Below are positions 46,109-55,753 of a stretch of DNA of 64,000 bases, one piece after another. The stretch is from Citrobacter amalonaticus. Lineage in GTDB: Bacteria > Pseudomonadota > Gammaproteobacteria > Enterobacterales > Enterobacteriaceae. The position numbers and the translations under genes are program-made. The notes beneath the pieces were generated by a model that saw only the letters and a program-made list of their open reading frames with translations, did no database searches and was not told the DNA's origin. The stretch is taken from positions 2,418,001-2,482,000 of the forward strand of contig NZ_AP024585.1 in NCBI RefSeq assembly GCF_018323885.1. Reading direction: 5' to 3'. The number at the start of each line of letters is the position of its first letter. Position 1 is the first letter of the stretch.

Positions 46109-46624
46109 ATGCTGACACTACTGGAAGAGAAAATGATGACCCCGCTGGGCCCACTTTGGGTCATTTGCGACGAGCAGTTCAGACTTCGCGCTATCGAGTG
46201 GGAACAGTACAGTGAGCGCATGGTGCAACTGCTGGATATTCATTACCGCGCACAAGGTTATACCCGTATTAGTGCGACCAATCCGGGCGGTCTGTGCGAC
46301 AAACTTGCCGACTATTTTGCCGGTAACCTCAGCGCGATCGATACGCTGCCAACCGCCACCGGCGGCACTCCTTTTCAGCGGGAAGTCTGGCAAACCTTAC
46401 GCACTATTCCTTGTGGTCAGGTGATGCACTACGGTCAGTTGGCTGAGCAACTGGGACGCCCTGGTGCGGCGCGAGCGGTTGGCGCGGCGAACGGTTCAAA
46501 TCCGATCAGCATCGTGGTGCCCTGCCACCGCGTGATCGGACGTAACGGCACCATGACCGGTTACGCCGGTGGCGTGCAGCGGAAAGAGTGGTTGTTGCGC
46601 CATGAAGGTTACCTGTTGCTGTAG
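46109..46624 (+). CDS. ogt: O6-alkylguanine-DNA alkyltransferase Ogt
   Basis: 171 residues, same as E. coli Ogt. Repairs O6-alkylguanine and O4-alkylthymine by irreversible transfer to Cys. The active-site motif [13 protein letters not shown] is near residues 130-142 (Cys 139), and the DNA-binding helix region [14 protein letters not shown] is just before. The frame opens at 46091; the ATG at 46109 gives the E. coli start MLTLLEEK. fnr follows on the same strand. Confidence 0.95.
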   Translation: MLTLLEEKMMTPLGPLWVICDEQFRLRAIEWEQYSERMVQLLDIHYRAQGYTRISATNPGGLCDKLADYFAGNLSAIDTLPTATGGTPFQREVWQTLRTIPCGQVMHYGQLAEQLGRPGAARAVGAANGSNPISIVVPCHRVIGRNGTMTGYAGGVQRKEWLLRHEGYLLL

Positions 46625-46785
46625 TATCCAGGCAATTCGTGCCTTCTTGCTCACACTTTTACGTAAAGACGCCACAGGGAAAGTAAGGTTTTTCAAAGGG
46701 ATAGAAATATTTTATTCACACATGTCGGAATTATCCGCTATTGGGGTGACCTCAGACTTACGTGCTCACCAAAAAGATGTTAAAA

Positions 46786-46799
46786 TTGACAAATATCAA
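46786..46799 (+). promoter_or_regulatory. FNR box upstream of fnr
   Basis: TTGACAAATATCAA, an almost perfect TTGAT-N4-ATCAA site, 20-33 bases before the fnr ATG. FNR represses its own gene from such a site in E. coli. Confidence 0.85.
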
Positions 46800-46818
46800 T
46801 TACGGCTTGAGCAGACCT

Positions 46819-47571
46819 ATGATCCCGGAAAAGCGAATTATACGGCGCATTCAGTCTGGCGGTTGTGCTATCCATTGCCAGGATTGCAGTATCAGCCAGC
46901 TTTGCATCCCGTTCACACTTAACGAGCATGAGCTTGATCAGCTTGATAATATTATCGAGCGTAAAAAGCCGATCCAGAAAGGCCAGACGCTGTTTAAAGC
47001 GGGTGATGAGCTGAAATCGCTCTATGCCATTCGTTCCGGTACGATCAAGAGCTATACCATTACTGAACAAGGCGATGAGCAAATCACCGGCTTCCATCTC
47101 GCGGGCGACCTGGTCGGTTTCGACGCGATTGGTAGCGGCCATCATCCGAGTTTTGCGCAGGCACTGGAAACCTCAATGGTCTGTGAAATCCCGTTTGAGA
47201 CACTTGATGATCTGTCCGGCAAAATGCCTAATCTGCGTCAGCAGATGATGCGTCTGATGAGTGGTGAGATCAAAGGTGACCAGGATATGATCCTGTTGCT
47301 GTCGAAGAAAAACGCGGAAGAGCGTCTGGCGGCATTTATCTATAACCTGTCTCGTCGCTTTGCGCAGCGTGGCTTCTCTCCACGTGAATTCCGTCTGACC
47401 ATGACCCGTGGCGATATCGGTAACTACCTGGGCCTGACTGTTGAAACAATCAGCCGTTTGTTGGGTCGTTTCCAGAAAAGCGGAATGCTGGCGGTGAAAG
47501 GGAAATACATCACTATCGAAAACAGTGATGCGCTGGCGGTTCTCGCCGGACACACCCGCAACGTTGCTTAA
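46819..47571 (+). CDS. fnr: oxygen-responsive regulator FNR
   Basis: 250 residues, near-identical to E. coli FNR. CRP-family activator whose 4Fe-4S cluster forms dimeric, DNA-binding FNR without oxygen. Cluster ligands Cys 20, 23 and 29 ([10 protein letters not shown]) and Cys 122 (MVCEIPF) are present. The cAMP-like beta-roll follows, then the dimer helix with QDMILLL, then the helix-turn-helix [20 protein letters not shown] near residue 196-215. I chose ATG 46819 ([14 protein letters not shown]); the longer frame is not needed. The sequence just before shows a self-repressing FNR box. Confidence 0.97.
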   Translation: MIPEKRIIRRIQSGGCAIHCQDCSISQLCIPFTLNEHELDQLDNIIERKKPIQKGQTLFKAGDELKSLYAIRSGTIKSYTITEQGDEQITGFHLAGDLVGFDAIGSGHHPSFAQALETSMVCEIPFETLDDLSGKMPNLRQQMMRLMSGEIKGDQDMILLLSKKNAEERLAAFIYNLSRRFAQRGFSPREFRLTMTRGDIGNYLGLTVETISRLLGRFQKSGMLAVKGKYITIENSDALAVLAGHTRNVA

Positions 47572-47594
47572 TCTTTCCGCAACCCTTCTGAAAC

Positions 47595-47643
47595 CCTTCT
47601 GTCGAATCGTTAAATTTTCCTGATTTATTGATCTGACAGAAGG
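47595..47643. repeat. inverted repeat between fnr and uspE
   Basis: 9-bp arms CCTTCTGTC (47595-47603) and GACAGAAGG (47635-47643), 31 bases apart. In addition AACCCTTCTG occurs twice in tandem at 47581-47601. No terminator tail; role unknown. Confidence 0.4.
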
Positions 47644-47721
47644 TTCTTCCCTGTTTCAATTCACATTCTTGGGTTACTCTTTTAGTTACAAACTGCGATG
47701 ACAGTTGTAAGGAGACCCTGT

Positions 47722-48672
47722 ATGGCTATGTATCAAAACATGCTGGTGGTTATCGATCCGAATCAGGACGATCAACCTGCGTTACGGCGTGCGGTTTATT
47801 TGCATCAACGGATTGGTGGCAAAATTAAAGCCTTTTTGCCGATCTATGACTTTTCCTACGAGATGACCACCCTGTTGTCGCCTGATGAGCGTACGGCAAT
47901 GCGTCAGGGTGTCATTAGTCAGCGGACGGCGTGGATACGCGAACAAGCAAAATACTATATTGAAGCAGGCGTTCCTGTTGAAATTAAAGTGGTCTGGCAC
48001 AACCGTCCTTTTGAAGCCATTATTCAGGAAGTGATCAGCGGCGGACACGATCTGGTGCTGAAAATGGCGCACCAGCATGACCGACTGGAAGCAGTGATCT
48101 TCACTCCTACCGACTGGCATCTGCTGCGTAAATGCCCAAGTCCGGTGTGGATGGTGAAAGATCAACCCTGGCCGGAAGGCGGTAAAGCGCTGGTGGCGGT
48201 AAACCTGGCCAGTGAAGAACCCTACCATAATGCGTTGAATGAGAAGCTGGTGAAAGAGACGCTGCAACTCGCCGAACAGGTTAACCATACTGAGGTGCAT
48301 CTGGTCGGGGCCTACCCTGTCACGCCGATCAACATCGCGATTGAACTGCCGGAATTTGATCCCAGCGTCTACAACGATGCGATTCGCGGTCAGCACCTGC
48401 TGGCAATGAAAGCGCTGCGGCAAAAATTCAGTATCGACGAGAAAGTCACACACGTTGAGAAAGGATTACCGGAAGAGGTAATCCCCGATTTGGCGGAACA
48501 TCTGCAGGCGGGGATAGTGGTTCTGGGTACAGTGGGCCGCACGGGCATTTCCGCTGCCTTCCTGGGGAATACAGCAGAACAGGTCATCGATCATCTGCGT
48601 TGTGACCTGCTGGTCATCAAACCCGACCAGTACCAGACGCCCGTTGAGCTTGACGACGAGGAAGACGACTAA
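47722..48672 (+). CDS. uspE: universal stress protein UspE
   Basis: 316 residues, two tandem Usp domains (about 1-155 and 160-305), as in E. coli UspE. The first half has [18 protein letters not shown], and the second [13 protein letters not shown] and [22 protein letters not shown], the latter with the G-x2-G-x9-G(N/S) nucleotide loop. Class II Usp proteins support stationary-phase survival, motility and adhesion, and growth arrest. AAGGAGAC lies 7 bases before the ATG at 47722, giving MAMYQNML. A terminator follows. Confidence 0.95.
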   Translation: MAMYQNMLVVIDPNQDDQPALRRAVYLHQRIGGKIKAFLPIYDFSYEMTTLLSPDERTAMRQGVISQRTAWIREQAKYYIEAGVPVEIKVVWHNRPFEAIIQEVISGGHDLVLKMAHQHDRLEAVIFTPTDWHLLRKCPSPVWMVKDQPWPEGGKALVAVNLASEEPYHNALNEKLVKETLQLAEQVNHTEVHLVGAYPVTPINIAIELPEFDPSVYNDAIRGQHLLAMKALRQKFSIDEKVTHVEKGLPEEVIPDLAEHLQAGIVVLGTVGRTGISAAFLGNTAEQVIDHLRCDLLVIKPDQYQTPVELDDEEDD

Positions 48673-48690
48673 CGCGTTGTGTAAAAAACG

Positions 48691-48720
48691 AAAGGCCCAA
48701 TGATTTGGGCCTTTTCTTTT
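48691..48720. terminator. bidirectional terminator between uspE and ynaJ
   Basis: 10-bp stem AAAGGCCCAA/TTGGGCCTTT, loop of four, followed by TCTTTT on the plus strand. It lies between convergent uspE and ynaJ. Confidence 0.75.
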
Positions 48721-48979
48721 AATGCTTGTCCTCACCGCCGAGGAAATAAATTCCTAACGGGATGGCCAGCAGCACGGTGAAAACCAGGCTATAGACGAAA
48801 ATCATTGATGACTGAATGACATACATCGACGTCGTCCAGTCAGAAAGCGGAATATCATACTGTTCAATCACCCCACCGATCGTGGCGCGCGTGACAACCG
48901 ATGCGGCAATAATAAACACACCCAGCAGACAGAGCAGAAACTTTTTGCCCTTCGCCGTCTTCAGCTTTTCCATTATCAT
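48719..48979 (-). CDS. ynaJ: DUF2534 inner-membrane protein YnaJ
   Basis: 86 residues from the second of two ATGs; AAGGA lies 7 bases before it, and the resulting MIMEKLK start matches E. coli YnaJ. Two hydrophobic helices (about 13-33 and 56-78) with IGGVIEQYDIPLSDWTTSMYV between them are almost invariant in the DUF2534 family. Function is unknown. It is convergent with uspE and divergent from ynaI. Confidence 0.9.
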   Translation of the reverse strand: MIMEKLKTAKGKKFLLCLLGVFIIAASVVTRATIGGVIEQYDIPLSDWTTSMYVIQSSMIFVYSLVFTVLLAIPLGIYFLGGEDKH

Positions 48980-49222
48980 CATAGTGTCCTTCTGTCACCA
49001 AACTTTTGTTACCTTAGCGCAACAATACCATGACAATATGAAAAAGTCTGCATCAGTTCCCCTGACAAATCCGTCACATTGAAAGCGCCTTTGCGTAAAA
49101 ACGCTAAAAGCGCTATTTATTCCCCCTTTTTATTGATGACTTGAATGTTTATCCTGAGTACCATTAATGAGTTGCAGTTTATTTTTTGTTATGTCAGTGG
49201 CAGCGGAAAGCCGGGGATAAAT

Positions 49223-50242
49223 ATGTTTGCAGAGCTGTTCGTAAAAAACGTCTTCAATCTGACGGTTATTTTGAGTAGCGTCTTTAGCTTAATTCTGATG
49301 AATGTTTTCTTTCGTCATGCACATAAACGCAAGAAAGGGTTTGTCTTCCATACGGCTCAGTTTCTTATTTATGCGCTGATTATCGGTACATTAGGGCGAA
49401 TCGCTAACACCGTTATTAGCCATTATAACATCAGCGCGGTTTCATCCAGTATTATCGACTTTGTCTGTACGTCGTTGATCGCCCTGATTCTGACTATTAA
49501 ATTGTTTCTGGTGATTAATCAGTTTGAAAAATCGCAAATTAAAAAAGGGCGAGACGTCACCAGCGCGCGAATTTTATCGCGGATTATCAAAATCGCCCTC
49601 ATTGTCGTCATTATTTTGCTTTATGGTGAACACTTCGGCATGAGCCTGTCGGGGTTACTCACCTTTGGCGGCATCGGCGGCATCGCCGTGGGCATGGCAG
49701 GGAAAGATATCCTCAGTAACTTCTTTTCCGGCATTATGCTTTATTTCGATCGCCCCTTCAGTATCGGCGACTGGGTACGTTCCCCGGATCGCAATATCGA
49801 AGGCACCGTGGCGGAAATTGGCTGGCGGATGACTAAAATCACCACCTTTGATCACCGTCCGTTATACGTTCCAAACTCTGTGTTTTCCTCGATTAGCGTA
49901 GAGAATCCCGGTCGGATGAGTAACCGTCGAATCAACACGGTTGTCGGGTTACGTTACGAAGATGCCAGCAAAGTGGGCACGATCGTCAATGCTATTCGAC
50001 AAATGCTACAAACCCATGCCGATATCGATCAGCAACAAACGCTGCTGGTCTATTTTAATGGCTTTGGTGACTCTTCATTAAATATTATGGTGTATTGTTT
50101 TACCCGAACAACGGTCTGGGAAGAGTGGTTAGCGGTTCAACAACAGGTTTATCTTAACATTATTGATATCGTGCAGAGCCATGGCGCTGATTTCGCCTTC
50201 CCGAGCCAGACACTCTATCTCAATAATAGCAGTCAGGGTTAA
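49223..50242 (+). CDS. ynaI: small-conductance mechanosensitive channel YnaI
   Basis: 339 residues (E. coli YnaI 343). MscS superfamily channel in the inner membrane that opens under tension. Five N-terminal helices, then the pore/gate helix [20 protein letters not shown] near residues 150-170, followed by the MscS beta domain ([24 protein letters not shown]) and the C-terminal portal. I chose ATG 49223 (MFAELFVKN) because it matches the E. coli start and has GGGG upstream; the frame opens earlier at 49145. The N-terminal helices are less conserved than the pore. Confidence 0.93.
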   Translation: MFAELFVKNVFNLTVILSSVFSLILMNVFFRHAHKRKKGFVFHTAQFLIYALIIGTLGRIANTVISHYNISAVSSSIIDFVCTSLIALILTIKLFLVINQFEKSQIKKGRDVTSARILSRIIKIALIVVIILLYGEHFGMSLSGLLTFGGIGGIAVGMAGKDILSNFFSGIMLYFDRPFSIGDWVRSPDRNIEGTVAEIGWRMTKITTFDHRPLYVPNSVFSSISVENPGRMSNRRINTVVGLRYEDASKVGTIVNAIRQMLQTHADIDQQQTLLVYFNGFGDSSLNIMVYCFTRTTVWEEWLAVQQQVYLNIIDIVQSHGADFAFPSQTLYLNNSSQG

Positions 50243-50270
50243 TGTAAAACGCCCCTGCCCGACTCGTGAT

Positions 50271-50297
50271 AGCCTCAGGACATATTTACCTGAGGCT
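50271..50297. terminator. hairpin after ynaI
   Basis: 9-bp perfect stem AGCCTCAGG/CCTGAGGCT with a 9-base loop between convergent ynaI and the VOC gene; weak T tail (CCTTACTC). Confidence 0.5.
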
Positions 50298-50326
50298 CCT
50301 TACTCAGACAATGTGTTATTCTCTGT

Positions 50327-50710
50327 TCATTCAACAATTTCGATGAAATTCCCGTCCGGGTCTTTGATGACCGCTTCATAATAACCGTCCCCGGTCGTGC
50401 GCGGTGGTGAAACCAGGATCCCCAGCGCCCGTGCTTTTTTTGCCAGCGCATCCACTTTTTTAGCACTGCCAACCGCGATTGCCAGATGCACCCACCCGGT
50501 CGTCTGGTTATCCGGGCGCAGGGCTCGCAGGGCGGGTTTCGTCATCAGTTCAATCGCAATATCATCACCGATGCGCACAAAATAAGACTCAAATCCGGGG
50601 TTGTTCTTGCTGATGTATTTCTCATTAAGCGTCCCGCCAAAAAAACCGGTCCAGAAGCGCGCCTGCGCTTCCAGTTCTGTGGTCCATAACGCCATATGTG
50701 CGATTTTCAT
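50327..50710 (-). CDS. VOC-family (glyoxalase/dioxygenase superfamily) protein
   Basis: 127 residues, two beta-alpha-beta-beta-beta halves of the vicinal oxygen chelate fold. Metal-binding residues are probable: His 5 (KIAHMALWT), the Glu of DIAIELMT near 54, the His of TGWVHLAIAV near 74 and the Glu of NFIEIVE at the end. The family includes glyoxalase I and antibiotic-resistance proteins; this one is an unassigned member. It is divergent from the DeoR-type regulator gene with a gap of about 98 bases, so the regulator may control it. Not present at this place in K-12. Confidence 0.8.
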   Translation of the reverse strand: MKIAHMALWTTELEAQARFWTGFFGGTLNEKYISKNNPGFESYFVRIGDDIAIELMTKPALRALRPDNQTTGWVHLAIAVGSAKKVDALAKKARALGILVSPPRTTGDGYYEAVIKDPDGNFIEIVE

Positions 50711-50808
50711 GTTTCACCTCGTTTCAACCCGTTAGAATGTTGACAGCACTGACCGTTTTGCCCGATCATGCGCTATATTGCTCGATGATATGGTTTTCAG
50801 GATTTATC

Positions 50809-51579
50809 ATGCTCGATTATGCAGCTTTCCCGGAACAACGACAAGCCCTGATTCAGCAGATCCTGCAGGAGAATGGGCGCGTGGTATGCAGTGACCTCGC
50901 CTCCCGGCTGAACGTCTCGGAGCACACGATTCGCCGCGATCTCCATGAACTCAGCAAGGAAGGCATCTGCAAAAAGGTGTATGGCGGCGCGGTCATGATG
51001 CTGCCGGAAGCGGGTGACTATTCCATTCGCAAAACGAAGAAGCCCGACCAAAAGAGCAGCATCGCGCAAAAATGTGCACGACTGGTCAAATCCGGTAGCT
51101 GTATTTTTATCGACACCGGTACGACCAACCTGGCGATGGCGGAGGCGCTTCCGGCAGAACTGTCTCTGACCGTGGTGACCAACTCGCCGGAAATCGCTGC
51201 CGTACTGTTAAAAAAGCCCCTGTACGACGTCATCATGCTCGGCGGTCAGCTGCAGCGCTCTTCTGGTGGTTGCGTCGGCGCTTCGGCGATTGCGCAGGTT
51301 CAGGGGATGTTATTCGACCAGGGGTTTATCGGCGGCTGTGCGATGGCGCCGGAATCCGGTCTGACCGGGTTTGATTACGCCGATTGTGAATTCAAACGCG
51401 CAGTGATCCGACAGTGTAATGAGACCATTGTCGCGCTGACGGCGGACAAGATCCCGGCGGTGGCTCGCTATGTCGTCGCCCAGAGCAGTGAGATCGATGT
51501 CATGGTAGTTGAAGCGAATATCAGCAAGGCGTATTGCGAGGCGTTTCGCGAACATGATATCCGCATTTATACGGTGTGA
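50809..51579 (+). CDS. DeoR/GlpR-family transcriptional regulator
   Basis: 256 residues. The DeoR helix-turn-helix VVCSDLASRLNVSEHTIRRD is near residues 22-41, with KVYGGAVMML after it (family hallmark). A sugar-isomerase-like C-terminal domain follows: IFIDTGTTNLAMAEAL near 100, TNSPEIAAVL, MLGGQLQRSSGG and ADKIPAVARYV. Such regulators usually sense a phosphorylated sugar. The ATG at 50809 has CAGGA 7 bases upstream; the longer frame from 50698 would overlap the divergent VOC gene. Its target is unknown; the divergent VOC gene is the nearest candidate. Confidence 0.85.
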   Translation: MLDYAAFPEQRQALIQQILQENGRVVCSDLASRLNVSEHTIRRDLHELSKEGICKKVYGGAVMMLPEAGDYSIRKTKKPDQKSSIAQKCARLVKSGSCIFIDTGTTNLAMAEALPAELSLTVVTNSPEIAAVLLKKPLYDVIMLGGQLQRSSGGCVGASAIAQVQGMLFDQGFIGGCAMAPESGLTGFDYADCEFKRAVIRQCNETIVALTADKIPAVARYVVAQSSEIDVMVVEANISKAYCEAFREHDIRIYTV

Positions 51580-51614
51580 ACGGCAGGCGCGTTTCCGCGC
51601 CCGCTGACGGAGGG

Positions 51615-53228
51615 TTAGTGCTTGATGATATACATGGTCCGGCTGTAGGCCACATCTTCCGGGTTCATGATCGGGTACCCTTTCAGCCACGGTTTGATTA
51701 AGCGCCCGTTGGTGTACTGATAAATTGGCGCAATGGGTGCCTGCTCCATGAGGATTTTTTCCGCCGCATTGTAGTCCGCATTACGCGCTTTATCCGTGTT
51801 TTCCATCGTCGCCTGAGTGATGATTTTGTCATACGCCGGGTTGTTAAAACGCGAAATATTGCCTGAGTGCGTCGACGTCAGCAGCGACAGGAAGGTCGAA
51901 GGCTCGTTGTAATCCCCCACCCAGGAAGCACGAATCACATCGAAGTTCCCGGTATTACGGCTGTCGATGTAAGTTTTCCACTCCTGGTTTTGCAGCTTCA
52001 CATCCACACCTAAGTTTTTCTTCCACATCGAAGCCACCGCGATGGCAATTTTCTGGTGGTTCTCAGAGGTGTTGTATAACAGCGTCAGGTTAAGCGGTTT
52101 CTGCGGACCGTATCCCGCCGCACGCAACAGCGTTTTCGCCTGGGCATTCAGCTCTTCCTGACTCATCTGTTCGAACGGAGACGGTTCAGGCGTAAAACCG
52201 GCAGTGACGTCCGGAGTAAAGTGCCAGGCCGGTTTTTCCCCGGTACCCAACACTTTCTCCGCCATAATGCGACGGTCAATGGTCATGCTCAGCGCCAGAC
52301 GCACGCGGGAATCCGCCGTTGGCCCTTTTTGCGTGTTAAAGGCGTAGTAATAGGTTCCCAACTGCGGTGGCGTATAAACCTGCCCTGGAATGTCCTTTAA
52401 CAGCTTCTGGTACATATTTTTCGGGAATGATTCGGTGATATCAATATCACCCGCCAGGTAACGTTTAGTGGCCGATGACTCTTGATTAATCGGCAGGAAA
52501 GTCACTTTTTGCAGCACCGTTTTTCCGTTATCCCAGTACTGCGTATTCGGCACCACCACCAGCTTTTCATTTACCACGCGATCCTGCAACACGTAGGCGC
52601 CATTCCCCACCAGGTTGCCCGGTTTGGTCCAGTCTTTACCGCTTGCCACGTTGGCATTTTGCACCGGATAGAACGCAAAACTGGCGGTGAGGTTGGCGAA
52701 CCACGGCAGCGGCTTATCCAGTTGCACTCTCAGGGTGCGGGCATCAATGGCGGTCACACCGAGCTTATCGGGCGTCACTTTGCCATCAATGATCGCCTGG
52801 GCGTTATTGACCCCTGCCAGCGCGGCAAACCATGCAAAGGGCGACAGCGTTTTCGGATCCACCAGGCGTTGCCAGCTATAGACAAAATCCTGGGCGGTCA
52901 CCGGCGTACCATCAGACCAACGCGCATTATCCCGCAGCGTAAACGTCCAGATGCGATTGTCGTTGCTTTTCCATTGCGTGGCGACGCCAGGTACGATTTC
53001 ACCCTTCTCGTTCTGGTTCACCAGTCCTTCAAACAGATCGCGAATAACCTGAATTTCCGGCAGGCCAACCGCTTTTGCCGGATCAAGCGTCGCCGGTTCA
53101 TCTTTTATATGGCGAACCAGCTCCTGCTTCTCTGCCAGTACCGTTCCGCTGGGAACATCCGCAGCATATGACAGAGAAATGCTGCTAACCAACAGCGCAC
53201 AACAGGTTACTGAAACAGCGTGCTTCAT
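51615..53228 (-). CDS. mppA: periplasmic murein tripeptide-binding protein MppA
   Basis: 537 residues, same as E. coli MppA. SBP_bac_5 family, with a signal peptide of about 22 (ends SLSYA). It binds the murein tripeptide L-Ala-D-Glu-meso-Dap and delivers it to the Opp permease. Typical family segments are EPATLDPAKAVG, RWSDGTPVTAQDFVYSWQRL near residue 105, and LALSMTIDRRIMAEKVL near 310. Together with mpaA and ycjG nearby it forms a murein-peptide recycling group. ycjY and pgrR, which separate it from mpaA in K-12, are missing here. Confidence 0.95.
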   Translation of the reverse strand: MKHAVSVTCCALLVSSISLSYAADVPSGTVLAEKQELVRHIKDEPATLDPAKAVGLPEIQVIRDLFEGLVNQNEKGEIVPGVATQWKSNDNRIWTFTLRDNARWSDGTPVTAQDFVYSWQRLVDPKTLSPFAWFAALAGVNNAQAIIDGKVTPDKLGVTAIDARTLRVQLDKPLPWFANLTASFAFYPVQNANVASGKDWTKPGNLVGNGAYVLQDRVVNEKLVVVPNTQYWDNGKTVLQKVTFLPINQESSATKRYLAGDIDITESFPKNMYQKLLKDIPGQVYTPPQLGTYYYAFNTQKGPTADSRVRLALSMTIDRRIMAEKVLGTGEKPAWHFTPDVTAGFTPEPSPFEQMSQEELNAQAKTLLRAAGYGPQKPLNLTLLYNTSENHQKIAIAVASMWKKNLGVDVKLQNQEWKTYIDSRNTGNFDVIRASWVGDYNEPSTFLSLLTSTHSGNISRFNNPAYDKIITQATMENTDKARNADYNAAEKILMEQAPIAPIYQYTNGRLIKPWLKGYPIMNPEDVAYSRTMYIIKH

Positions 53229-53411
53229 AGAGTCCCCTCAATCCGGCTTATTCACGATGGCGTAATTATTTGTTTCGCCTGAAGGAAATGCAAACATCTT
53301 CCTGCAGAAAATTGATATTACGACTAAAAATCCGTCCATGCGAAAACGATTTGATTATCGACCCAATTTGCACAACACTGCGAGTAATAATCCCTGAATT
53401 CAGAGACGCTT

Positions 53412-54140
53412 ATGACCGTTACCCGCCCTCGCGCCGAACGCGGCGCCTTCCCGCCAGGAACTGAACATTATGGTCGTTCACTGTTGGGCGCACCGCTGAT
53501 CTGGTTTCCGGCAGCCGTCGCCAGTCGTGACAGTGGCTTGATTATCGCGGGAACGCATGGTGACGAAAATGCATCGGTGGTCACGCTCTCCTGCGCACTG
53601 CGCACGCTGACGCCTTCACTGCGCCGCCACCATGTGATCCTCGCAGTGAACCCGGACGGCTGTCAGCTCGGTTTGCGTGCGAACGCTAACGGCGTCGACC
53701 TTAATCGCAATTTTCCGTCAGCAAACTGGAAAGCCGGCGAGACGGTTTATCGCTGGAACAGCGCTGCGGAAACGCGTGACGTGGTGCTGTTGACAGGGGA
53801 TCATCCGGGTTCGGAACCGGAAACTCAGGCGTTATGTCAGCTCATTCACCGCATTCACCCCGCGTGGGTGGTTTCTTTCCATGACCCACTGGCCTGTATT
53901 GAAGATCCCAAAAGCAGCGAGCTCGGTGAATGGCTGGCGCAAGTGTTCGAACTACCGCTGGTGACAAGCGTTGGTTACGAAACGCCCGGCTCTTTCGGCA
54001 GTTGGTGTGCGGATCTGAATTTACACTGCATCACAGCGGAATTCCCGCCGATCTCATCAGATGAGGCCAGCGAGAAATATCTCCAGGCGATGTCCACGCT
54101 TCTGCGCTGGCATCCTAAAGATGCAGTTGTCCGGTCGTAA
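53412..54140 (+). CDS. mpaA: murein tripeptide amidase A
   Basis: 242 residues, M14 carboxypeptidase fold. Splits the gamma-D-Glu-Dap bond of murein tripeptide in the cytosol. Zinc ligands: His and Glu of GTHGDENAS near residues 48-54, and the His of SFHDPLACI near 158. The substrate-binding VDLNRNFP motif is near 97 and the catalytic Glu is in ITAEFPPI near 215. It overlaps convergent ycjG by 26 bases. Its product L-Ala-D-Glu is the substrate of the YcjG epimerase. Confidence 0.94.
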   Translation: MTVTRPRAERGAFPPGTEHYGRSLLGAPLIWFPAAVASRDSGLIIAGTHGDENASVVTLSCALRTLTPSLRRHHVILAVNPDGCQLGLRANANGVDLNRNFPSANWKAGETVYRWNSAAETRDVVLLTGDHPGSEPETQALCQLIHRIHPAWVVSFHDPLACIEDPKSSELGEWLAQVFELPLVTSVGYETPGSFGSWCADLNLHCITAEFPPISSDEASEKYLQAMSTLLRWHPKDAVVRS

Positions 54141-55080
54141 AGTGCAATGCGGGCTCCACATCGACCGCAAGCCAGGTAGGACCATCAAGATCGGCAAAGC
54201 TGACCTGCGGCGTCAGCGGTAATGCGGCAGAAATGGCCCGTGACGTGCAAAGCATGCAGCCCAGCATCAGGGCAAATCCTTGTTCGCGGGCATCGGTAGC
54301 CAGCGCCAGCGCCTCTGTCAATCCGCCGGTTTTGTCCAGCTTGATATTGACCATTTCATAACGCCCATGCAGCGCTTTCAGGCTGCTACGGGTATGACAG
54401 CTCTCATCGGCGCAGATCGGCAGCGGATGGATAAAATTTTCCAGCGCGGCATCATCCTGCGCCGGAAGCGGTTGTTCCAGCATCGCGACACCCAAATCTG
54501 CTAACAGCTGGCAGCGCGCCGCCAGCCCTTCCGCCCGCCAGGACTCATTGGCATCGACAATTAAGGTCGCCTCCGGTACTGCCGACCGAATCGCCACCAT
54601 ACGTTCGCTGATCAGGCGATCGTCCAGCTTCACCTTCAGCAGCCTGGCTCCGGCTTCCCATAGCGCCGCTGCGCTGGCCGCCATTTGTTCCGGGCTACCA
54701 ATCACGACGGTCTGTGCGGTGGCAATTGTCGTCGGCAACGCCACGTTAAGGGTTTCCGTCAGCGTTTGTTGCTGCTGGCGTGCCTGGAGATCCCACAGCG
54801 CACAGTCAACCGCGTTGCGTGCCGCACCTGCCGGGAGCAGTTTTTGCAGCGCTTCCCGGGTCAACCCCTTTTCCAGTTGCGGGACAATGCTCATGATCTG
54901 TGCCATTACGGAGGCATCGCTTTCCCCGTAACGCGGATAGGGCGTGCACTCACCAATCCCTTTCACACCCTCTTCTTCCAGTTCAACCACCACGACACGC
55001 GCCTCACTGCGGCTGCCACGGGCAATCACAAAAGGGGTATGTAACGGCCAGGCTTCCTCGTATACCTTCACAGAACGCAT
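54115..55080 (-). CDS. ycjG: L-Ala-D/L-Glu epimerase
   Basis: 321 residues, same as E. coli YcjG. Enolase superfamily (muconate lactonising subgroup). Interconverts L-Ala-D-Glu and L-Ala-L-Glu, so that murein dipeptide can be hydrolysed. Visible catalytic residues: Lys of LLKVKLDD near 151, Asp of IVDANES near 176, Glu/Asp of MLEQPLP and ICADESCH near 202-225, and the Lys of VNIKLDKTGG near 247. It is convergent with mpaA and divergent from tpx. Confidence 0.94.
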   Translation of the reverse strand: MRSVKVYEEAWPLHTPFVIARGSRSEARVVVVELEEEGVKGIGECTPYPRYGESDASVMAQIMSIVPQLEKGLTREALQKLLPAGAARNAVDCALWDLQARQQQQTLTETLNVALPTTIATAQTVVIGSPEQMAASAAALWEAGARLLKVKLDDRLISERMVAIRSAVPEATLIVDANESWRAEGLAARCQLLADLGVAMLEQPLPAQDDAALENFIHPLPICADESCHTRSSLKALHGRYEMVNIKLDKTGGLTEALALATDAREQGFALMLGCMLCTSRAISAALPLTPQVSFADLDGPTWLAVDVEPALHFTTGQLHL

Positions 55081-55201
55081 TTTTTCTCCTTAAGCAATGA
55101 CGTGGTGGTTTGTGCGCTTCACCGAAATAGCGTTTGCCGTGTTATCGGCTGTTGGCATAAACTAGCTGTGACGTTAACTATATGTAAACAGGAAGATAAC
55201 C

Positions 55202-55708
55202 ATGTCACAAACCGTTCATTTCCAGGGCAACCCGGTTGCAGTCGCCAACTCCATTCCTCAAGCGGGTAGCAAAGCGCAGCCTTTTACCCTCGTGGCAAAA
55301 GATCTGTCTGACGTCGCACTGAGCCAGTTTGCTGGCAAACGCAAAGTCCTGAACATTTTCCCGAGCATCGATACCGGCGTTTGCGCCGCATCGGTACGTA
55401 AGTTTAACCAACTGGCCACCGAAATCGACAATACCGTGGTGCTGTGTGTGTCTGCCGATCTGCCGTTTGCCCAGTCCCGCTTCTGTGGCGCTGAAGGTCT
55501 GAGCAACGTTATCACGCTGTCCACGCTGCGTAACGCTGAATTCCTGAAAAACTACGGCGTTGAAATCACCGAAGGCCCGCTGAAAGGTCTGGCTGCGCGT
55601 GCGGTCGTCGTTCTGGATGAAAATGACAACGTCATCTTCAGTCAACTGGTGAATGAAATTACCAACGAACCTGACTATGCCGCTGCGCTGGAAGTCCTGA
55701 AAGCGTAA
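55202..55708 (+). CDS. tpx: thiol peroxidase Tpx
   Basis: 168 residues, same as E. coli Tpx. Atypical two-Cys peroxiredoxin reducing alkyl hydroperoxides and H2O2 with thioredoxin; found in cytosol and periplasm fractions. Peroxidatic Cys 61 in [12 protein letters not shown] and resolving Cys 95 in [10 protein letters not shown] are visible, as is FPSIDTGVC with the conserved Thr. GGAAGATAACC precedes the ATG. It is terminated by a strong bidirectional hairpin shared with tyrR. Confidence 0.97.
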   Translation: MSQTVHFQGNPVAVANSIPQAGSKAQPFTLVAKDLSDVALSQFAGKRKVLNIFPSIDTGVCAASVRKFNQLATEIDNTVVLCVSADLPFAQSRFCGAEGLSNVITLSTLRNAEFLKNYGVEITEGPLKGLAARAVVVLDENDNVIFSQLVNEITNEPDYAAALEVLKA

Positions 55709-55722
55709 GGTCCCCGTCATAC

Positions 55723-55753
55723 AAAAATGCCTCCATTTCGGAGGCATTTTTTT
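55723..55753. terminator. bidirectional terminator between tpx and tyrR
   Basis: 8-bp stem ATGCCTCC/GGAGGCAT with a 5-base loop, T7 on the plus side and A5 (T5) on the minus side. It serves convergent tpx and tyrR. Confidence 0.85.

Noticed and set aside
51586..51601. Short GGCGCG/CGCGCC hairpin between the DeoR-type gene and mppA
   Set aside because: Only 6 bp without a T run; not strong enough to call a terminator.
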